In this document: positions 17,909 to 28,663 of the stretch, piece after piece
Layout of the letters: every line of letters starts with the position of its first letter
How positions within the stretch are numbered: the stretch's first letter is position 1
Program-made: the position numbers and the translations under genes
NCBI RefSeq assembly: GCF_020164435.1
Contig: NZ_JAIUDQ010000008.1
Coordinates: 62,001 to 126,000 of the forward strand
DNA: 64,000 bases
Origin: Phyllobacterium lublinensis
GTDB taxonomy: Bacteria > Pseudomonadota > Alphaproteobacteria > Rhizobiales > Rhizobiaceae
Direction: 5' to 3'
Notes under the pieces: model-generated
Database searches by the model: none
The model's input: the letters and a program-made list of their open reading frames with translations, nothing else
Told to the model about the DNA's origin: nothing

Positions 17909-17944
17909 CCCAGCAATAGTGAAACCGGTTTCACTATTGCTGGG
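17909..17944. promoter_or_regulatory. 36-bp perfect palindrome, predicted LacI-type operator
   Basis: Bases 17909-17926 and 17927-17944 are exact reverse complements with no spacer. The central 14 bases, TGAAACCGGTTTCA, look like a LacI/GalR-family operator with the central CG typical of that family. It covers the -10 box and the expected transcription start of the minus-strand asparaginase/ABC operon, an ideal place for a repressor. The LacI-type gene at 13054 is the obvious candidate. Confidence 0.75.
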
Positions 17945-17961
17945 CGAACTTACAGTGTCAA
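17933..17961 (-). promoter_or_regulatory. Predicted sigma-70 promoter of the asparaginase/ABC operon
   Basis: On the minus strand a consensus -35 box TTGACA (17961-17956) is followed after 17 bases by AATAGT (17938-17933), four of six matches to TATAAT. Transcription would start near 17926, the centre of the palindrome. Confidence 0.6.
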
Positions 17962-18018
17962 GATGACCGCGCCGCCTTCAACGGGAGAACTGTTGATGGG
18001 CCACGGATGCAATGAGCA

Positions 18019-19224
18019 TCAAATCCGCTCGAGTGCGATGGCTATGCCCTGCCCCACGCCAATGCACATGGTTGCGAGCGCACGCCTTGAGCCTTGGAGT
18101 GTGAGTTCGAGCGCAGCAGTACCCGCGATGCGCGCGCCGCTCATGCCGAGCGGGTGCCCGAGGGCGATGGCGCCTCCATTTGGATTGACGTATCCGGCGT
18201 CCTCCGGAATACCGAGCGCGCGCAGGGTCGCAAGGCCCTGAGAGGCGAAGGCTTCGTTGAGCTCAACAATATCGAAATCCTGCGGCGTGATGCCAAGTCG
18301 TGCGCAAAGTTTCTGAGTCGCGGCGATGGGGCCGATTCCCATGATGCGAGGCGGAACACCGGCCGTCGCCCCACCCACGATGCGAGCGATGGGGTTCAAA
18401 CCATGTTTCCTGGCCGCCGACTCCGAGGCAATGATGAGTGCCGCTGCGCCATCGTTGACACCCGACGCATTGCCGGCCGTGACTGAGCCGCCCTTGCGGA
18501 AAGGTGCCGGCAATCTGGCAAGCTGTTCGATGGTCGTCTCAGGACGGGGATGCTCGTCGCGATCGACGATGACCGGATTGCCCTTACGCTGCGAAATGCT
18601 GACAGAGGTAATCTCGCGAGCCAGACGGCCGTTCGCCATTGCGGCGCTTGCTTTCTGCTGGGAGCGCACCGCGAAAGCATCCTGATCAGTCCGCGATATG
18701 TGGTAGTCCTCCGCGACGTTCTCCCCTGTCTCCGGCATAGAGTCGACGCCATATTGCTCCTGCATCAGCGGGTTGATGAAGCGCCAGCCAATGGTGGTGT
18801 CATGAATTTCGGCGTGCCGCGAAAAGGCGCTTTCCGCCTTCGGCATCACGAAAGGCGCACGCGACATCGATTCGACACCGCCGGCTATTGCGATGTCCAG
18901 TTCACTCGCCCTGATTGCGCGAGCGGCGGTGATGACAGCGTCCATGCCGGAGCCGCACAGACGGTTGATCGTTGTACCGGGGATCGTCTCGGGCAATCCC
19001 GCTAGCAGCAGCGACATGCGCGCAACGTTGCGATTGTCCTCTCCGGCCTGGTTGGCACAGCCATAGACAACCTCGTCCAGGGCATCCCAATCCACGGTCC
19101 TGTTGCGGTCCATCAAGGCCCTGAGCGGGATGGCACCCAGGTCATCGGCGCGGACGCTCGCCAATGCGCCGCCAAAGCGGCCGATGGGCGTGCGGATATA
19201 GTCGCAGATATAGGCTTCGGTCAT
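18019..19224 (-). CDS. pcaF: Beta-ketoadipyl-CoA thiolase
   Basis: 401 aa thiolase catalysing the last step of the protocatechuate pathway: 3-oxoadipyl-CoA plus CoA gives succinyl-CoA and acetyl-CoA. The nucleophilic Cys is in NRLCGSGMDAV, the His in NGGAIALGHPLGMSGAR, and the second Cys in TMCIGVGQGIA. Its ATG overlaps the pcaJ stop by one base. The arrangement pcaI-pcaJ-pcaF supports PcaF rather than a general acetyl-CoA acetyltransferase. Confidence 0.93.
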   Translation of the reverse strand: MTEAYICDYIRTPIGRFGGALASVRADDLGAIPLRALMDRNRTVDWDALDEVVYGCANQAGEDNRNVARMSLLLAGLPETIPGTTINRLCGSGMDAVITAARAIRASELDIAIAGGVESMSRAPFVMPKAESAFSRHAEIHDTTIGWRFINPLMQEQYGVDSMPETGENVAEDYHISRTDQDAFAVRSQQKASAAMANGRLAREITSVSISQRKGNPVIVDRDEHPRPETTIEQLARLPAPFRKGGSVTAGNASGVNDGAAALIIASESAARKHGLNPIARIVGGATAGVPPRIMGIGPIAATQKLCARLGITPQDFDIVELNEAFASQGLATLRALGIPEDAGYVNPNGGAIALGHPLGMSGARIAGTAALELTLQGSRRALATMCIGVGQGIAIALERI

Positions 19225-19997
19225 CAGGCGGCCTCATGCGCTTTCTTTGTGCGGGCGTTGATATCGCGCAAAACGGAGATTTCCCTTTCGGTCGGTACTG
19301 GTGTTTCCGTCAGACTGGATGAAAAGCGGACCGGCCATCCGCAGTTCTCGGTGATTTGCTCGCGTGTAAAACCGTTGTGGATCGACACCACGGTCAGTTC
19401 CTTTGTTACCGGGTCGGGTTCAAAAATGCACATATCGGTTATGACGCGCGTCGGACCCTTCGTCTTCATCCCCAGCCTGGATCGATGGTCACCACCCTCC
19501 CCGTGTCCCATGGAGGTGATGAAGTCGAGATGATCGACGAAGCCGCGTTTGCTGAGCGCGATCGTGATATAGATCTGCCCGCAATTGCTCGCGATCTCTG
19601 GCGCACCGCCGCCGCCGGGAAGGCGAACTTGCGGCCGCTCATACTCACCCACAACCGTCGTGTTGAGATTGGCGAAGCGGTCGATCTGCGCTCCGCCGAG
19701 GAAGCCGGTTGTGATACGTCCGCCCTGCAGCCAGTAGCGAAACATCTCCGGCACGGACACCGTGCACAGGGCAGTATCGCAGAGTTCTCCGTCACCAATC
19801 GAAAGCGGCAGGACGTCGGGCTTGGTTCCGATTGTGCCGCTTTCGTAGATCAATGTGATATCCGGAGCATGGGTGAGCCGTGCGACGTTGCAAGCGGCAG
19901 ACGGTGCGCCAATACCGACGAAACATACGTCGTCATTGGTAAGGGCGCGGGCCGCCGCAATGGTCATCATTTCCGTGGGCGTGAATGCACTCGACAT
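19224..19997 (-). CDS. pcaJ: 3-oxoadipate CoA-transferase, beta subunit
   Basis: 257 aa. With PcaI it transfers CoA from succinyl-CoA to 3-oxoadipate. The catalytic glutamate of family I CoA-transferases should be in LIYESGTIGTKP, and the glycine-rich loop is LPGGGGAPEIASN. It lies 11 bases after pcaI and is coupled to pcaF. Confidence 0.93.
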   Translation of the reverse strand: MSSAFTPTEMMTIAAARALTNDDVCFVGIGAPSAACNVARLTHAPDITLIYESGTIGTKPDVLPLSIGDGELCDTALCTVSVPEMFRYWLQGGRITTGFLGGAQIDRFANLNTTVVGEYERPQVRLPGGGGAPEIASNCGQIYITIALSKRGFVDHLDFITSMGHGEGGDHRSRLGMKTKGPTRVITDMCIFEPDPVTKELTVVSIHNGFTREQITENCGWPVRFSSSLTETPVPTEREISVLRDINARTKKAHEAA

Positions 19998-20008
19998 GAC
20001 GTTGCTCC

Positions 20009-20863
20009 CTATGCTGCGGCGTGTTTGGTGAGGTGACGGGAGAAATCGCCCGGTGTACTGGCCAGGACGTTATCCTTGATCCAGGCTGCAAAGCTGTCGC
20101 GGTCACGGGCAATCTTGTCCCACGCTATGTAGAAAGCGTTCGAGCGCGGGTAATAGCCGTGTGCGTAGGATGGGAATGCGCCGCCGGGCACGTGGACAAC
20201 CGCGCTTATTGCCCATGTCGGCAAGATCACCGCGTTTGGCGAAGGCGGATTGAGTTCATCCACGATTTCTTCGACGGTCACGACCGACCGTCTTGCGGCC
20301 AGCACAGCCTCCTTCTGCACGCCGGCAATGCCCTCGATGAGAACGTTTCCCTTCCGGTCGGCTTTCTGGGCATGGATGACGGAAACGTCAGGCCGGATCG
20401 ATGGTACGGCCGCCAGCACTTCGCCCGTGAACGGGCACGTAACGGATTTGATGTTGCGGTTTACTTTGGCAAGATCAGCGCCGATATAGCCGCGCAACAT
20501 GGCGAAGGGCAGGTTTGCTGCACCAGCCTCATAGGCATTTGCCATGGCGGCATGAGAATGCTCTTCGATCTCAAGTGGCCGGGGCCACTGGTTTTCGACG
20601 GCGTCGCGGAAGCGGTGCAGCGAACCAACGCCGGGATTTCCGCCCCAGGAAAATTTCATGCCGCGGGCTGCGCCAACGCCAATCAGCTGGTCATAAATCA
20701 GGTCTGGCGTCATCCGGACCAGGAAAAGCTCCCTTCGGCCCTGCCGGATGATCTCATGACCGGCAGCGTAGGGTATGAGATGGGTGAATCCTTCCATGGC
20801 GAGGGTGTCGCCATCCCTGACATTCTCTTCGATCGCTTCGGAAAGCGTACAGATGCGCGCCAC
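20009..20863 (-). CDS. pcaI: 3-oxoadipate CoA-transferase, alpha subunit
   Basis: 284 aa, partner of PcaJ. It begins ARICTLSEAIEENVRDGDTLAMEGF; FTHLIPYAAGHEIIRQ is the conserved N-terminal CoA-transferase region. I placed the start at GTG 20863, which has GGAGAG five bases upstream; an ATG at 20914 adds 17 residues without a good ribosome binding site. It is first of the pcaIJF operon, divergent from pcaR with a shared control region. Confidence 0.92.
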   Translation of the reverse strand: MARICTLSEAIEENVRDGDTLAMEGFTHLIPYAAGHEIIRQGRRELFLVRMTPDLIYDQLIGVGAARGMKFSWGGNPGVGSLHRFRDAVENQWPRPLEIEEHSHAAMANAYEAGAANLPFAMLRGYIGADLAKVNRNIKSVTCPFTGEVLAAVPSIRPDVSVIHAQKADRKGNVLIEGIAGVQKEAVLAARRSVVTVEEIVDELNPPSPNAVILPTWAISAVVHVPGGAFPSYAHGYYPRSNAFYIAWDKIARDRDSFAAWIKDNVLASTPGDFSRHLTKHAAA

Positions 20864-20951
20864 GTCTCTCTCCAGTCCTTCATCGTCGGACAGTAGGCGT
20901 AATCCCGCCGGCATTCCGCGGTCAATTCAATTTGTGCGCTATTTGACATTT

Positions 20952-20966
20952 GTTCGTATATCGCAC
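20952..20966. promoter_or_regulatory. Predicted PcaR binding site
   Basis: GTTCGTATATCGCAC lies between divergent pcaI and pcaR. It differs at only three central bases from the 15-base PcaR site GTTCGATAATCGCAC that I recall from the Pseudomonas putida pcaIJ promoter, with both five-base ends (GTTCG and the ATCGCAC side) intact. A TTGACA box for the + strand lies just upstream at 20943-20948. Confidence 0.6.
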
Positions 20967-20992
20967 AAGATGTGCGTAAATTGGATTTTCTC

Positions 20993-21748
20993 ATGCGCGA
21001 GACAGACTTCATAAGCGGCTTTGCCAAGGGCCTGTCAGTCATTGAGGCCTTCGATGCCGGCAATTCCCGGCTGTCAATAACGGACGTTGCGCGAATAACG
21101 GGTCTGGAGCGGGCGACGGCACGGCGGTGCCTCCTGACGCTCGCGGAACTCGGTTATGCCGACTATGATGGAAAGTTCTTTACGCTCTCCCCGCGAATCC
21201 TCCGGCTGGGTCACTCCTATCTCACATCGACGCCGCTGCCACGCCTCGTGCAGCCGTTCCTCGATCAGCTTTCCGAGAAGACTGGCGAAAGTGCTTCGGC
21301 ATCGGTGCTTGATGGCAATGAGATCGTGTATATCGCTCGGGCGTCCCATAAGCGCGTCATGTCGATCAATCTCAACCCCGGGAGCCGCCTGCCAGCCTAT
21401 TGTTCTTCCATGGGCCGGGTCTTGCTCGCCGCACTGCCTGAAGACGAGGCGCGCCGCATTCTGAAGAACAGCAATCGCGTGGCAAATACGCCGAATACCA
21501 AGACGGGGATTGCGGACCTCCTTGATGAGCTGCATCGCGTGCGCGCGCAGGGCTACGCGGTCATTGACCAGGAACTGGAGATTGGCCTGTGCTCGATAGC
21601 TATTCCCGTACGCAATGTGCGAGGCACGACAGTGTCTGCCATCAATGTTGGCACGCAGGCCGTAAGAGCGAGTGTTGGTGAGATGATCGAAAGGTACCTG
21701 CCAACAATGCAGTCGACGCGTGATACGATCACCAGCCTTCTGGTCTGA
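20993..21748 (+). CDS. pcaR: IclR-family regulator of the pca genes
   Basis: 251 aa from ATG 20993 (RETDFISGFAKGLSVIEAFD); a GTG at 20972 would add seven residues. N-terminal winged helix-turn-helix (LSITDVARITGLERATARRCLLTL, about 30-55) and C-terminal IclR effector domain (SASASVLDGNEIVYIAR, AYCSSMGRVLLAAL, QELEIGLCSIAIPVRN). In this family PcaR responds to beta-ketoadipate and activates pcaIJ. Its position divergent from pcaI, with a PcaR-like box between, fits well. Confidence 0.9.
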   Translation: MRETDFISGFAKGLSVIEAFDAGNSRLSITDVARITGLERATARRCLLTLAELGYADYDGKFFTLSPRILRLGHSYLTSTPLPRLVQPFLDQLSEKTGESASASVLDGNEIVYIARASHKRVMSINLNPGSRLPAYCSSMGRVLLAALPEDEARRILKNSNRVANTPNTKTGIADLLDELHRVRAQGYAVIDQELEIGLCSIAIPVRNVRGTTVSAINVGTQAVRASVGEMIERYLPTMQSTRDTITSLLV

Positions 21749-21751
21749 ACG

Positions 21752-22645
21752 TTATGCGGTCAGTTTGGCGTGCTGCTCGATACGATACTGACGCGGAGTC
21801 GTGCCAGTTTCCTTGGTGAAGAAGCGCGAGAAATAGGCCGGATCGTTGAAGCCCAGATCGTAGGCGATCTGCTTGATGTGGGCGGACGTAAAGACCAGAT
21901 CTCGCTTGGCCTGGTCAATCAGCCGGCCCGCGATCAGGGAGTTTGTACTCTGCCCCGTTGTTGCCTTGACAATGCGATTCAGGTGGGTCACCGAAATGCC
22001 GAGATGGCCGGCGTAAAATTCTGCAGGATGGTGATCGCGCAAATGCCGGTTCACAAGTGAGTCCAATGCTTTCATACGTGCATCTGTTTCGACACCGGCG
22101 CTCATTTCCGGGTGCCGGGCGGCCGTGATGCGGGCAGCCATCAGTATTGCTGATCGCAAATGAACTTCCACCAGATCAGTATGGAACAGACCACCTTGCT
22201 GAAGTTCCTCACAGAGCCTTTCAAGGGTCTGCGCAAGGAAACTTTGGGCGCCATCACCCTGGTCAAGCTGAATCAAATGCGGCGTCGAGAACCATTTGCC
22301 GATTTCCGCATCAACAAAGCTGCGCCCCGGCGAACCAAAGCGCGAAGCGGCCATGGTGATGACGATTCCGTCCATATCTTTTGAGAATCTGAACCCATGT
22401 TCGTATTTCGCCGGTATGGCGATCATCACCGGCGGCAGGATCGCGTGGATCTCGGCCTTGAGAACCGCGTCCCCCGTTCCGCCTCGCAGGTACAGAATTT
22501 GCAAGAATGCATCATGCCGGTGGGCTTTGATCTCCCAATTGTGCAATTGACTGCGCGAGGCAATCGTCTCCCAGTGCAGCCAGAAGTCCGGCCGCTGAGC
22601 ATCGCTCTCGCCATAAAGTCCAAAGGTTGGCGTAGTGTTGCGCAT
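21752..22645 (-). CDS. pobR: AraC-family regulator of 4-hydroxybenzoate hydroxylase
   Basis: 297 aa. N-terminal cupin-like sensor (HRHDAFLQILYLRGGTGDAVL), C-terminal double helix-turn-helix of the AraC family (EFYAGHLGISVTHLNRIVKATTGQ and IKQIAYDLGFNDPAYFSRFFTKETGTTPRQYR). It is divergently transcribed from pobA, the arrangement of AraC-type PobR in rhizobia and agrobacteria, where it activates pobA in response to 4-hydroxybenzoate. Confidence 0.88.
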   Translation of the reverse strand: MRNTTPTFGLYGESDAQRPDFWLHWETIASRSQLHNWEIKAHRHDAFLQILYLRGGTGDAVLKAEIHAILPPVMIAIPAKYEHGFRFSKDMDGIVITMAASRFGSPGRSFVDAEIGKWFSTPHLIQLDQGDGAQSFLAQTLERLCEELQQGGLFHTDLVEVHLRSAILMAARITAARHPEMSAGVETDARMKALDSLVNRHLRDHHPAEFYAGHLGISVTHLNRIVKATTGQSTNSLIAGRLIDQAKRDLVFTSAHIKQIAYDLGFNDPAYFSRFFTKETGTTPRQYRIEQHAKLTA

Positions 22646-22676
22646 TGACAGTTTCCCGGACGTGTATGTTCGAATT

Positions 22677-22702
22677 GTCCAACTTTTTGCCTGGAAAGTC
22701 CA
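22677..22702. promoter_or_regulatory. Candidate PobR operator (direct repeat)
   Basis: GTCCA occurs at 22677-22681 and again at 22698-22702, exactly 21 bases apart, i.e. two helical turns, in the pobR-pobA divergent region. Paired direct half-sites on one helix face are the usual target of AraC proteins. Short motif, so moderate-to-low confidence. Confidence 0.35.
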
Positions 22703-22727
22703 TTGCAGCCGTCGCCGTGCGGCATAG

Positions 22728-24859
<2,132 letters not shown>

Positions 24860-24867
24860 CGTTTTTC

Positions 24868-24883
24868 ATAACCCATAGGTTAA
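24868..24883. promoter_or_regulatory. PcaQ binding box
   Basis: ATAACC-CATA-GGTTAA matches exactly the ATAACC-N4-GGTTAA site I recall for PcaQ in Sinorhizobium and Agrobacterium. A CATAAT -10 candidate at 24921-24926 would put the start of the pcaD transcript near 24933 and the box centre about 57 bases upstream, a usual LysR position. Confidence 0.8.
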
Positions 24884-24959
24884 GGGAACGTGCTAAGATA
24901 TCATTTTACTGAACCAAATGCATAATCCATTGTCACGCTTGCATATTGGGAGGATCACT

Positions 24960-25766
24960 GTGCAATTCGCTTCGATTAATGGCGTTACGCTGCACTATCA
25001 GTTGATCGGCGCTCCGGAAGGCAGGCCGGTCCTGGTCTTTGCCAATTCGCTTGGCACCGATTTGCGCATCTGGCGCGACGTTATACTTCGTCTGGTCGGC
25101 GACTTCGCCATCGTCACCTATGACATGCGCGGGCATGGCCTTTCCGATCTTGGCAAACCGCCCTATGCCATCGACGATCATGTTGATGATCTTGCCGGGC
25201 TTCTCGACTATCTCGAGGTCAAGGGCGCTATTATCTGCGGCCTTTCGGTCGGGGGCCTCGTGGCGCAGGGCCTCTATGCGATGCGGCCCGATCTGGTGCG
25301 GGCATTGATCCTGTGCGATACGGCTCACAAGATCGGTACGGCTGAAGCCTGGGGCACGCGCATGGCCGCGGTGGAGAAGGATGGTATCGGGTCGATCGCC
25401 GACAACATTTTCAAGCTCTGGTTCACACCTGCCTTCCATGCCCAGCGACGCGACGAACTTGCAGGTTACCGCAACATGCTGGTGCGCCAGCCGGTAGCCG
25501 GTTACGTCGGCACCTGTGCCGCAATCCGTGATGCTGATTTCACGGAGGCTGCTGCGCGCATTGCTGTACCGACGATCTGTGTTGTCGGCGATCAGGATGG
25601 TTCGACACCCCCCGCGGTTGTCCTTGGGTTGGCAAAATTGATTCCGCGCGCACGCTACGAAGTGATCAAGGATGCGGCGCATATTCCGTGTGTAGAGCAG
25701 CCCGAGGCACTCAGTGCCGTCATGCGGGCTTTCATCGATGAATTCCAGCTTGGAGGAAAAACATGA
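24960..25766 (+). CDS. pcaD: 3-oxoadipate enol-lactonase
   Basis: 268 aa alpha/beta hydrolase opening beta-ketoadipate enol-lactone. Start at GTG 24960, with GGGAGG six bases upstream and the family N-terminus QFASINGVTLHYQL; the open frame extends to 24918. Nucleophile elbow GLSVGG (Ser), oxyanion region FANSLGTDLRIWRD and C-terminal His in DAAHIPCVEQP are visible. Overlaps pcaC by four bases (ATGA). Confidence 0.93.
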   Translation: MQFASINGVTLHYQLIGAPEGRPVLVFANSLGTDLRIWRDVILRLVGDFAIVTYDMRGHGLSDLGKPPYAIDDHVDDLAGLLDYLEVKGAIICGLSVGGLVAQGLYAMRPDLVRALILCDTAHKIGTAEAWGTRMAAVEKDGIGSIADNIFKLWFTPAFHAQRRDELAGYRNMLVRQPVAGYVGTCAAIRDADFTEAAARIAVPTICVVGDQDGSTPPAVVLGLAKLIPRARYEVIKDAAHIPCVEQPEALSAVMRAFIDEFQLGGKT

Positions 25767-26167
25767 CGGATGCGGCCGTTCAGTCTCGCCGCTATGCCGA
25801 GGGCATGGAAACCCGCAGGATCGTGTTGGGTGATACCCATGTCGATAATGCTGAATTGAACAAAACGGATTTTGACCAACCCTTTCAGGAGTTGATCACG
25901 GAAGCGGCCTGGGGGCATGTCTGGTCCCGGCCGGGCTGGACCAAGCGGCAACGCTCGATCGTGACGATTGCCCTGCTGGCGGCGCTTGGACAGGATGACG
26001 AGCTGATCATGCACATCCGGTCGACTGCAAACACAGGTGCTACGAAGGACGATGTTTGCGAGGCCCTGCTGCACGTCGCGATCTATGCGGGGGTGCCGGC
26101 GGCAAATCACGCGATCAAGCTGGCCAAGCGGGTCTACGAGGAAATGGAAGCCGGAAAGGCAGCGTGA
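25763..26167 (+). CDS. pcaC: 4-carboxymuconolactone decarboxylase
   Basis: 134 aa, AhpD-like all-helical fold. It removes CO2 from gamma-carboxymuconolactone to give the enol-lactone used by PcaD. Family features: [21 protein letters not shown] and [26 protein letters not shown]. Separate from pcaD here, unlike the pcaL fusion of some actinobacteria. Confidence 0.93.
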   Translation: MTDAAVQSRRYAEGMETRRIVLGDTHVDNAELNKTDFDQPFQELITEAAWGHVWSRPGWTKRQRSIVTIALLAALGQDDELIMHIRSTANTGATKDDVCEALLHVAIYAGVPAANHAIKLAKRVYEEMEAGKAA

Positions 26168-26178
26168 CGGAGAAGACA

Positions 26179-26919
26179 ATGTCCAACATCAAACCGGAAA
26201 CCGGTGCTTTCTTTCAGCGCGACAGGCAGTGGCATCCCCCGGCCTATGCGCCGGACTACAAGACAAGCGTTGTCCGTTCACCGCAGCGGGCCCTCCTCTC
26301 CTTTGACAATACGTTGTCGGAGATTACAGGTCCGGTGTTTGGTCATTCCATACTCGGCGAACTTGACAATGATCTGATCCACAATTTCGCCAAGCCCGGC
26401 GAAAGCGCCATCGGACAGCGCATCATTGTACACGGCCGGGTGATCGACGAACGCGGCAAGGGCGTCGCTGGCGCCCTGCTGGAATTCTGGCAGGCCAATG
26501 CAGGCGGCCGTTACCGTCACAAGCGCGAAGGATATGTGGCCGCTCTCGACCCGAACTTCGGCGGCTGCGGGCGAACAATAACGGATGATGAGGGCTATTA
26601 CAGGTTCCGCACGGTCAAGCCGGGCGCCTATCCATGGCCGAACGGCGTCAATGACTGGCGCCCGGCCCACATCCACTTTTCCGTGTTTGGTCACGGTTTT
26701 GCGCAACGCCTGATCACTCAGATGTACTTTGAAGGCGACCCGATGATCTGGAACTGTCCGATCGTCAGGTCGATCCCGGACAAAGCGGCGATCGAGCAAC
26801 TCGTTGCCGGACTCGACATGAACAATACGATCCCGATGGATGCGCGCGCCTACAAGTTCGACATCGTGTTGCGGGGTCGCCGCTCGACACTGTTCGAGAA
26901 CCGTATGGAGGGCAACTGA
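26179..26919 (+). CDS. pcaH: Protocatechuate 3,4-dioxygenase, beta subunit
   Basis: 246 aa, the iron-bearing subunit of the intradiol ring-cleaving enzyme that turns protocatechuate into 3-carboxy-cis,cis-muconate. By alignment from memory to the Pseudomonas enzyme, iron(III) ligands are Tyr112 (GGRYRH), Tyr151 (PGAYPW), His164 and His166 (RPAHIHF), a constant offset of four. The start was taken as ATG 26179 ([14 protein letters not shown]), 11 bases after pcaC; the open frame runs back into pcaC. Confidence 0.95.
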   Translation: MSNIKPETGAFFQRDRQWHPPAYAPDYKTSVVRSPQRALLSFDNTLSEITGPVFGHSILGELDNDLIHNFAKPGESAIGQRIIVHGRVIDERGKGVAGALLEFWQANAGGRYRHKREGYVAALDPNFGGCGRTITDDEGYYRFRTVKPGAYPWPNGVNDWRPAHIHFSVFGHGFAQRLITQMYFEGDPMIWNCPIVRSIPDKAAIEQLVAGLDMNNTIPMDARAYKFDIVLRGRRSTLFENRMEGN

Positions 26920-27533
26920 TGGTCCAGCAATTGGGGTTCCTGAAAGAGACGCCATCGCAAACCGCAGGTCCTTACGTCCACATTGGTTGTACGCCAAATT
27001 TCTCTGGCATAGCAGGCGTTTACGAGTCCGATCTCGGCATTGCCATGGTCAATGACAAGACGCTTGGCGAAAGGATCACCATTCGCGGCCGCGTCTTCGA
27101 TGGCACCGGGACGCCCCTGCGCGATGCCTTGCTCGAAATATGGCAGGCCGACAGCAATGGGCTTTACAACAGCCCGTCGGAGTTGCGTGGTGCTGCCGAT
27201 CCGAATTTTACGGGTTGGGGCCGCTGCCCGACCGACATGGAGACGGGCGAGTTCGTTTTCGAAACGATAAGGCCAGGCCAGGTTCCCTACAAGGATGGGC
27301 GTTTGATGGCGCCGCACGTCACGGTATGGATCGTTGCGCGCGGCATCAACATCGGACTGCAGACGCGGATCTATTTCGACGATCAGAAAGCCGCCAACGA
27401 CCAGGATCCGATCCTGATGCGGATCGAACACAAGAATCGGGTCAACACCCTGATCGCGAAACGCGACGGATCGGCCTATCTCTTTGACATTCATCTGCAA
27501 GGCGACAAGGAAACCATCTTCTTCGATGTGTAA
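26919..27533 (+). CDS. pcaG: Protocatechuate 3,4-dioxygenase, alpha subunit
   Basis: 204 aa, the structural partner of PcaH with the same fold but without the iron ligands. Seen: TPSQTAGPYVHIG at the N-terminus, GTPLRDALLEIWQADSNG and APHVTVWIVARGINIGLQTRIYF, where the HIH pair of PcaH is replaced (PHVTVW). The ATG shares one base with the pcaH stop. Confidence 0.94.
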   Translation: MVQQLGFLKETPSQTAGPYVHIGCTPNFSGIAGVYESDLGIAMVNDKTLGERITIRGRVFDGTGTPLRDALLEIWQADSNGLYNSPSELRGAADPNFTGWGRCPTDMETGEFVFETIRPGQVPYKDGRLMAPHVTVWIVARGINIGLQTRIYFDDQKAANDQDPILMRIEHKNRVNTLIAKRDGSAYLFDIHLQGDKETIFFDV

Positions 27534-27536
27534 GCA

Positions 27537-28610
27537 ATGAGCATATCTCCTTTCGATCACCCATATCTTTCAGGGTTGACCGGCGATGCGGAGGCCACGC
27601 AGTGGTTCTCGGTGGAAAATGACATTGCTGCCATGCTGGCGTTCGAATCCGCATTGGCGCGGGCCGAGGCCGATGAAAAGGTCATCGACTATGGAGCGGC
27701 CGAGGCGATTGCCAATGCATGCAGGACGTTCGTGCCAAATATCGCCACTTTGAAATCGGCAGTTGCAACAGATGGTGTTGTTGTCCCGGAACTTATCCAC
27801 CAGCTGCGTGGCACTGTTCCGCCCGAGCATCGTGCATTTCTGCATTTCGGCGCTACCAGCCAGGACGTCATCGACACCAGTCTGATGATCCGGCTCATTC
27901 CGGTGCTTGAACGCCTGGATGACGGCTTGCGGGCAATCTTGGTCGAGCTTGAGCGACTGGAAATTGCTAATGGAAACAATGGGTTGATGGCAAGAACGCG
28001 TATGCAGTCGGCGATTCCAATCGTCGTACGCGACCGTATCGAGACCTGGCGCGCTCCCCTGCCCCGACACCGCCAAAGACTCGACGCGCTCAAGCAGCAT
28101 TTTCCTGTTGTGCAGTTCGGCGGGGCCGCGGGGACGCTGGACAAGTTGGGCGGCAAAGGGCCCGCTATCCGCGCGCGAGTGGCCGCCATACTCGGTCTGA
28201 AGGACCTGCCGCAATGGCACAATCAGCGTGACCTGATCGTGGATTTTGCCGGTCAGCTGTCGCAGATTTCCGGTTCGCTGGGCAAGATCGGCCAGGATAT
28301 TTCGCTCATGGCGCAGGCAGGCGACGAAATCGCGCTTGCAGGCGGCGGGGCATCGTCCGCCATGCCGCACAAGCAGAACCCGGTCCTTGCAGAACTACTT
28401 GTTTCGCTGGCCCGCTACAATGCCACGCAGATTTCAGGCATGCACCAGTCCCTGGTTCACGAACAGGAGCGTTCCGGCGCCGCCTGGACCCTGGAATGGA
28501 TGATATTGCCATCGATGGTGACGTCCACGGTGACGGCGCTGCGTTCAGCAACGACCTTGCTGCGTTCAATTACAGGTCTGGGAGAAGGTGCCAATGCGGC
28601 CAGGACATAG
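27537..28610 (+). CDS. pcaB: 3-carboxy-cis,cis-muconate cycloisomerase
   Basis: 357 aa, fumarase/aspartase superfamily. It cyclises carboxymuconate to gamma-carboxymuconolactone. The superfamily signature loop is GGASSAMPHKQNP, and FGATSQDVIDTSL is the second conserved region. It is slightly shorter than the 400-450 aa of many homologues because the C-terminal domain is reduced, as is usual in rhizobial PcaB. Last gene of the pcaDCHGB operon. Confidence 0.93.
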   Translation: MSISPFDHPYLSGLTGDAEATQWFSVENDIAAMLAFESALARAEADEKVIDYGAAEAIANACRTFVPNIATLKSAVATDGVVVPELIHQLRGTVPPEHRAFLHFGATSQDVIDTSLMIRLIPVLERLDDGLRAILVELERLEIANGNNGLMARTRMQSAIPIVVRDRIETWRAPLPRHRQRLDALKQHFPVVQFGGAAGTLDKLGGKGPAIRARVAAILGLKDLPQWHNQRDLIVDFAGQLSQISGSLGKIGQDISLMAQAGDEIALAGGGASSAMPHKQNPVLAELLVSLARYNATQISGMHQSLVHEQERSGAAWTLEWMILPSMVTSTVTALRSATTLLRSITGLGEGANAART

Positions 28611-28613
28611 ACA

Positions 28614-28632
28614 TGCCCGGTTCAACCGGGCA
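28614..28632 (+). terminator. Hairpin after pcaB
   Basis: TGCCCGG-TTCAA-CCGGGCA, a seven-base perfect stem, begins four bases after the pcaB stop. There is no T-run, so it may attenuate rather than end transcription into the liv operon. Confidence 0.4.
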
Positions 28633-28663
28633 CAGCAGAGAAGCAAGTCTCGGTTGAAAAAAT

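Noticed and set aside
17890..17934. GTG start at 17934 for the first permease
   Set aside because: It sits in the -10 box and operator palindrome of the predicted promoter; kept only as an alternative.
26198..26213. GAAACCGGTGCTTTC resembling the LacI-type operator core
   Set aside because: Lies inside pcaH coding sequence and lacks the full symmetry of the 17909-17944 site.
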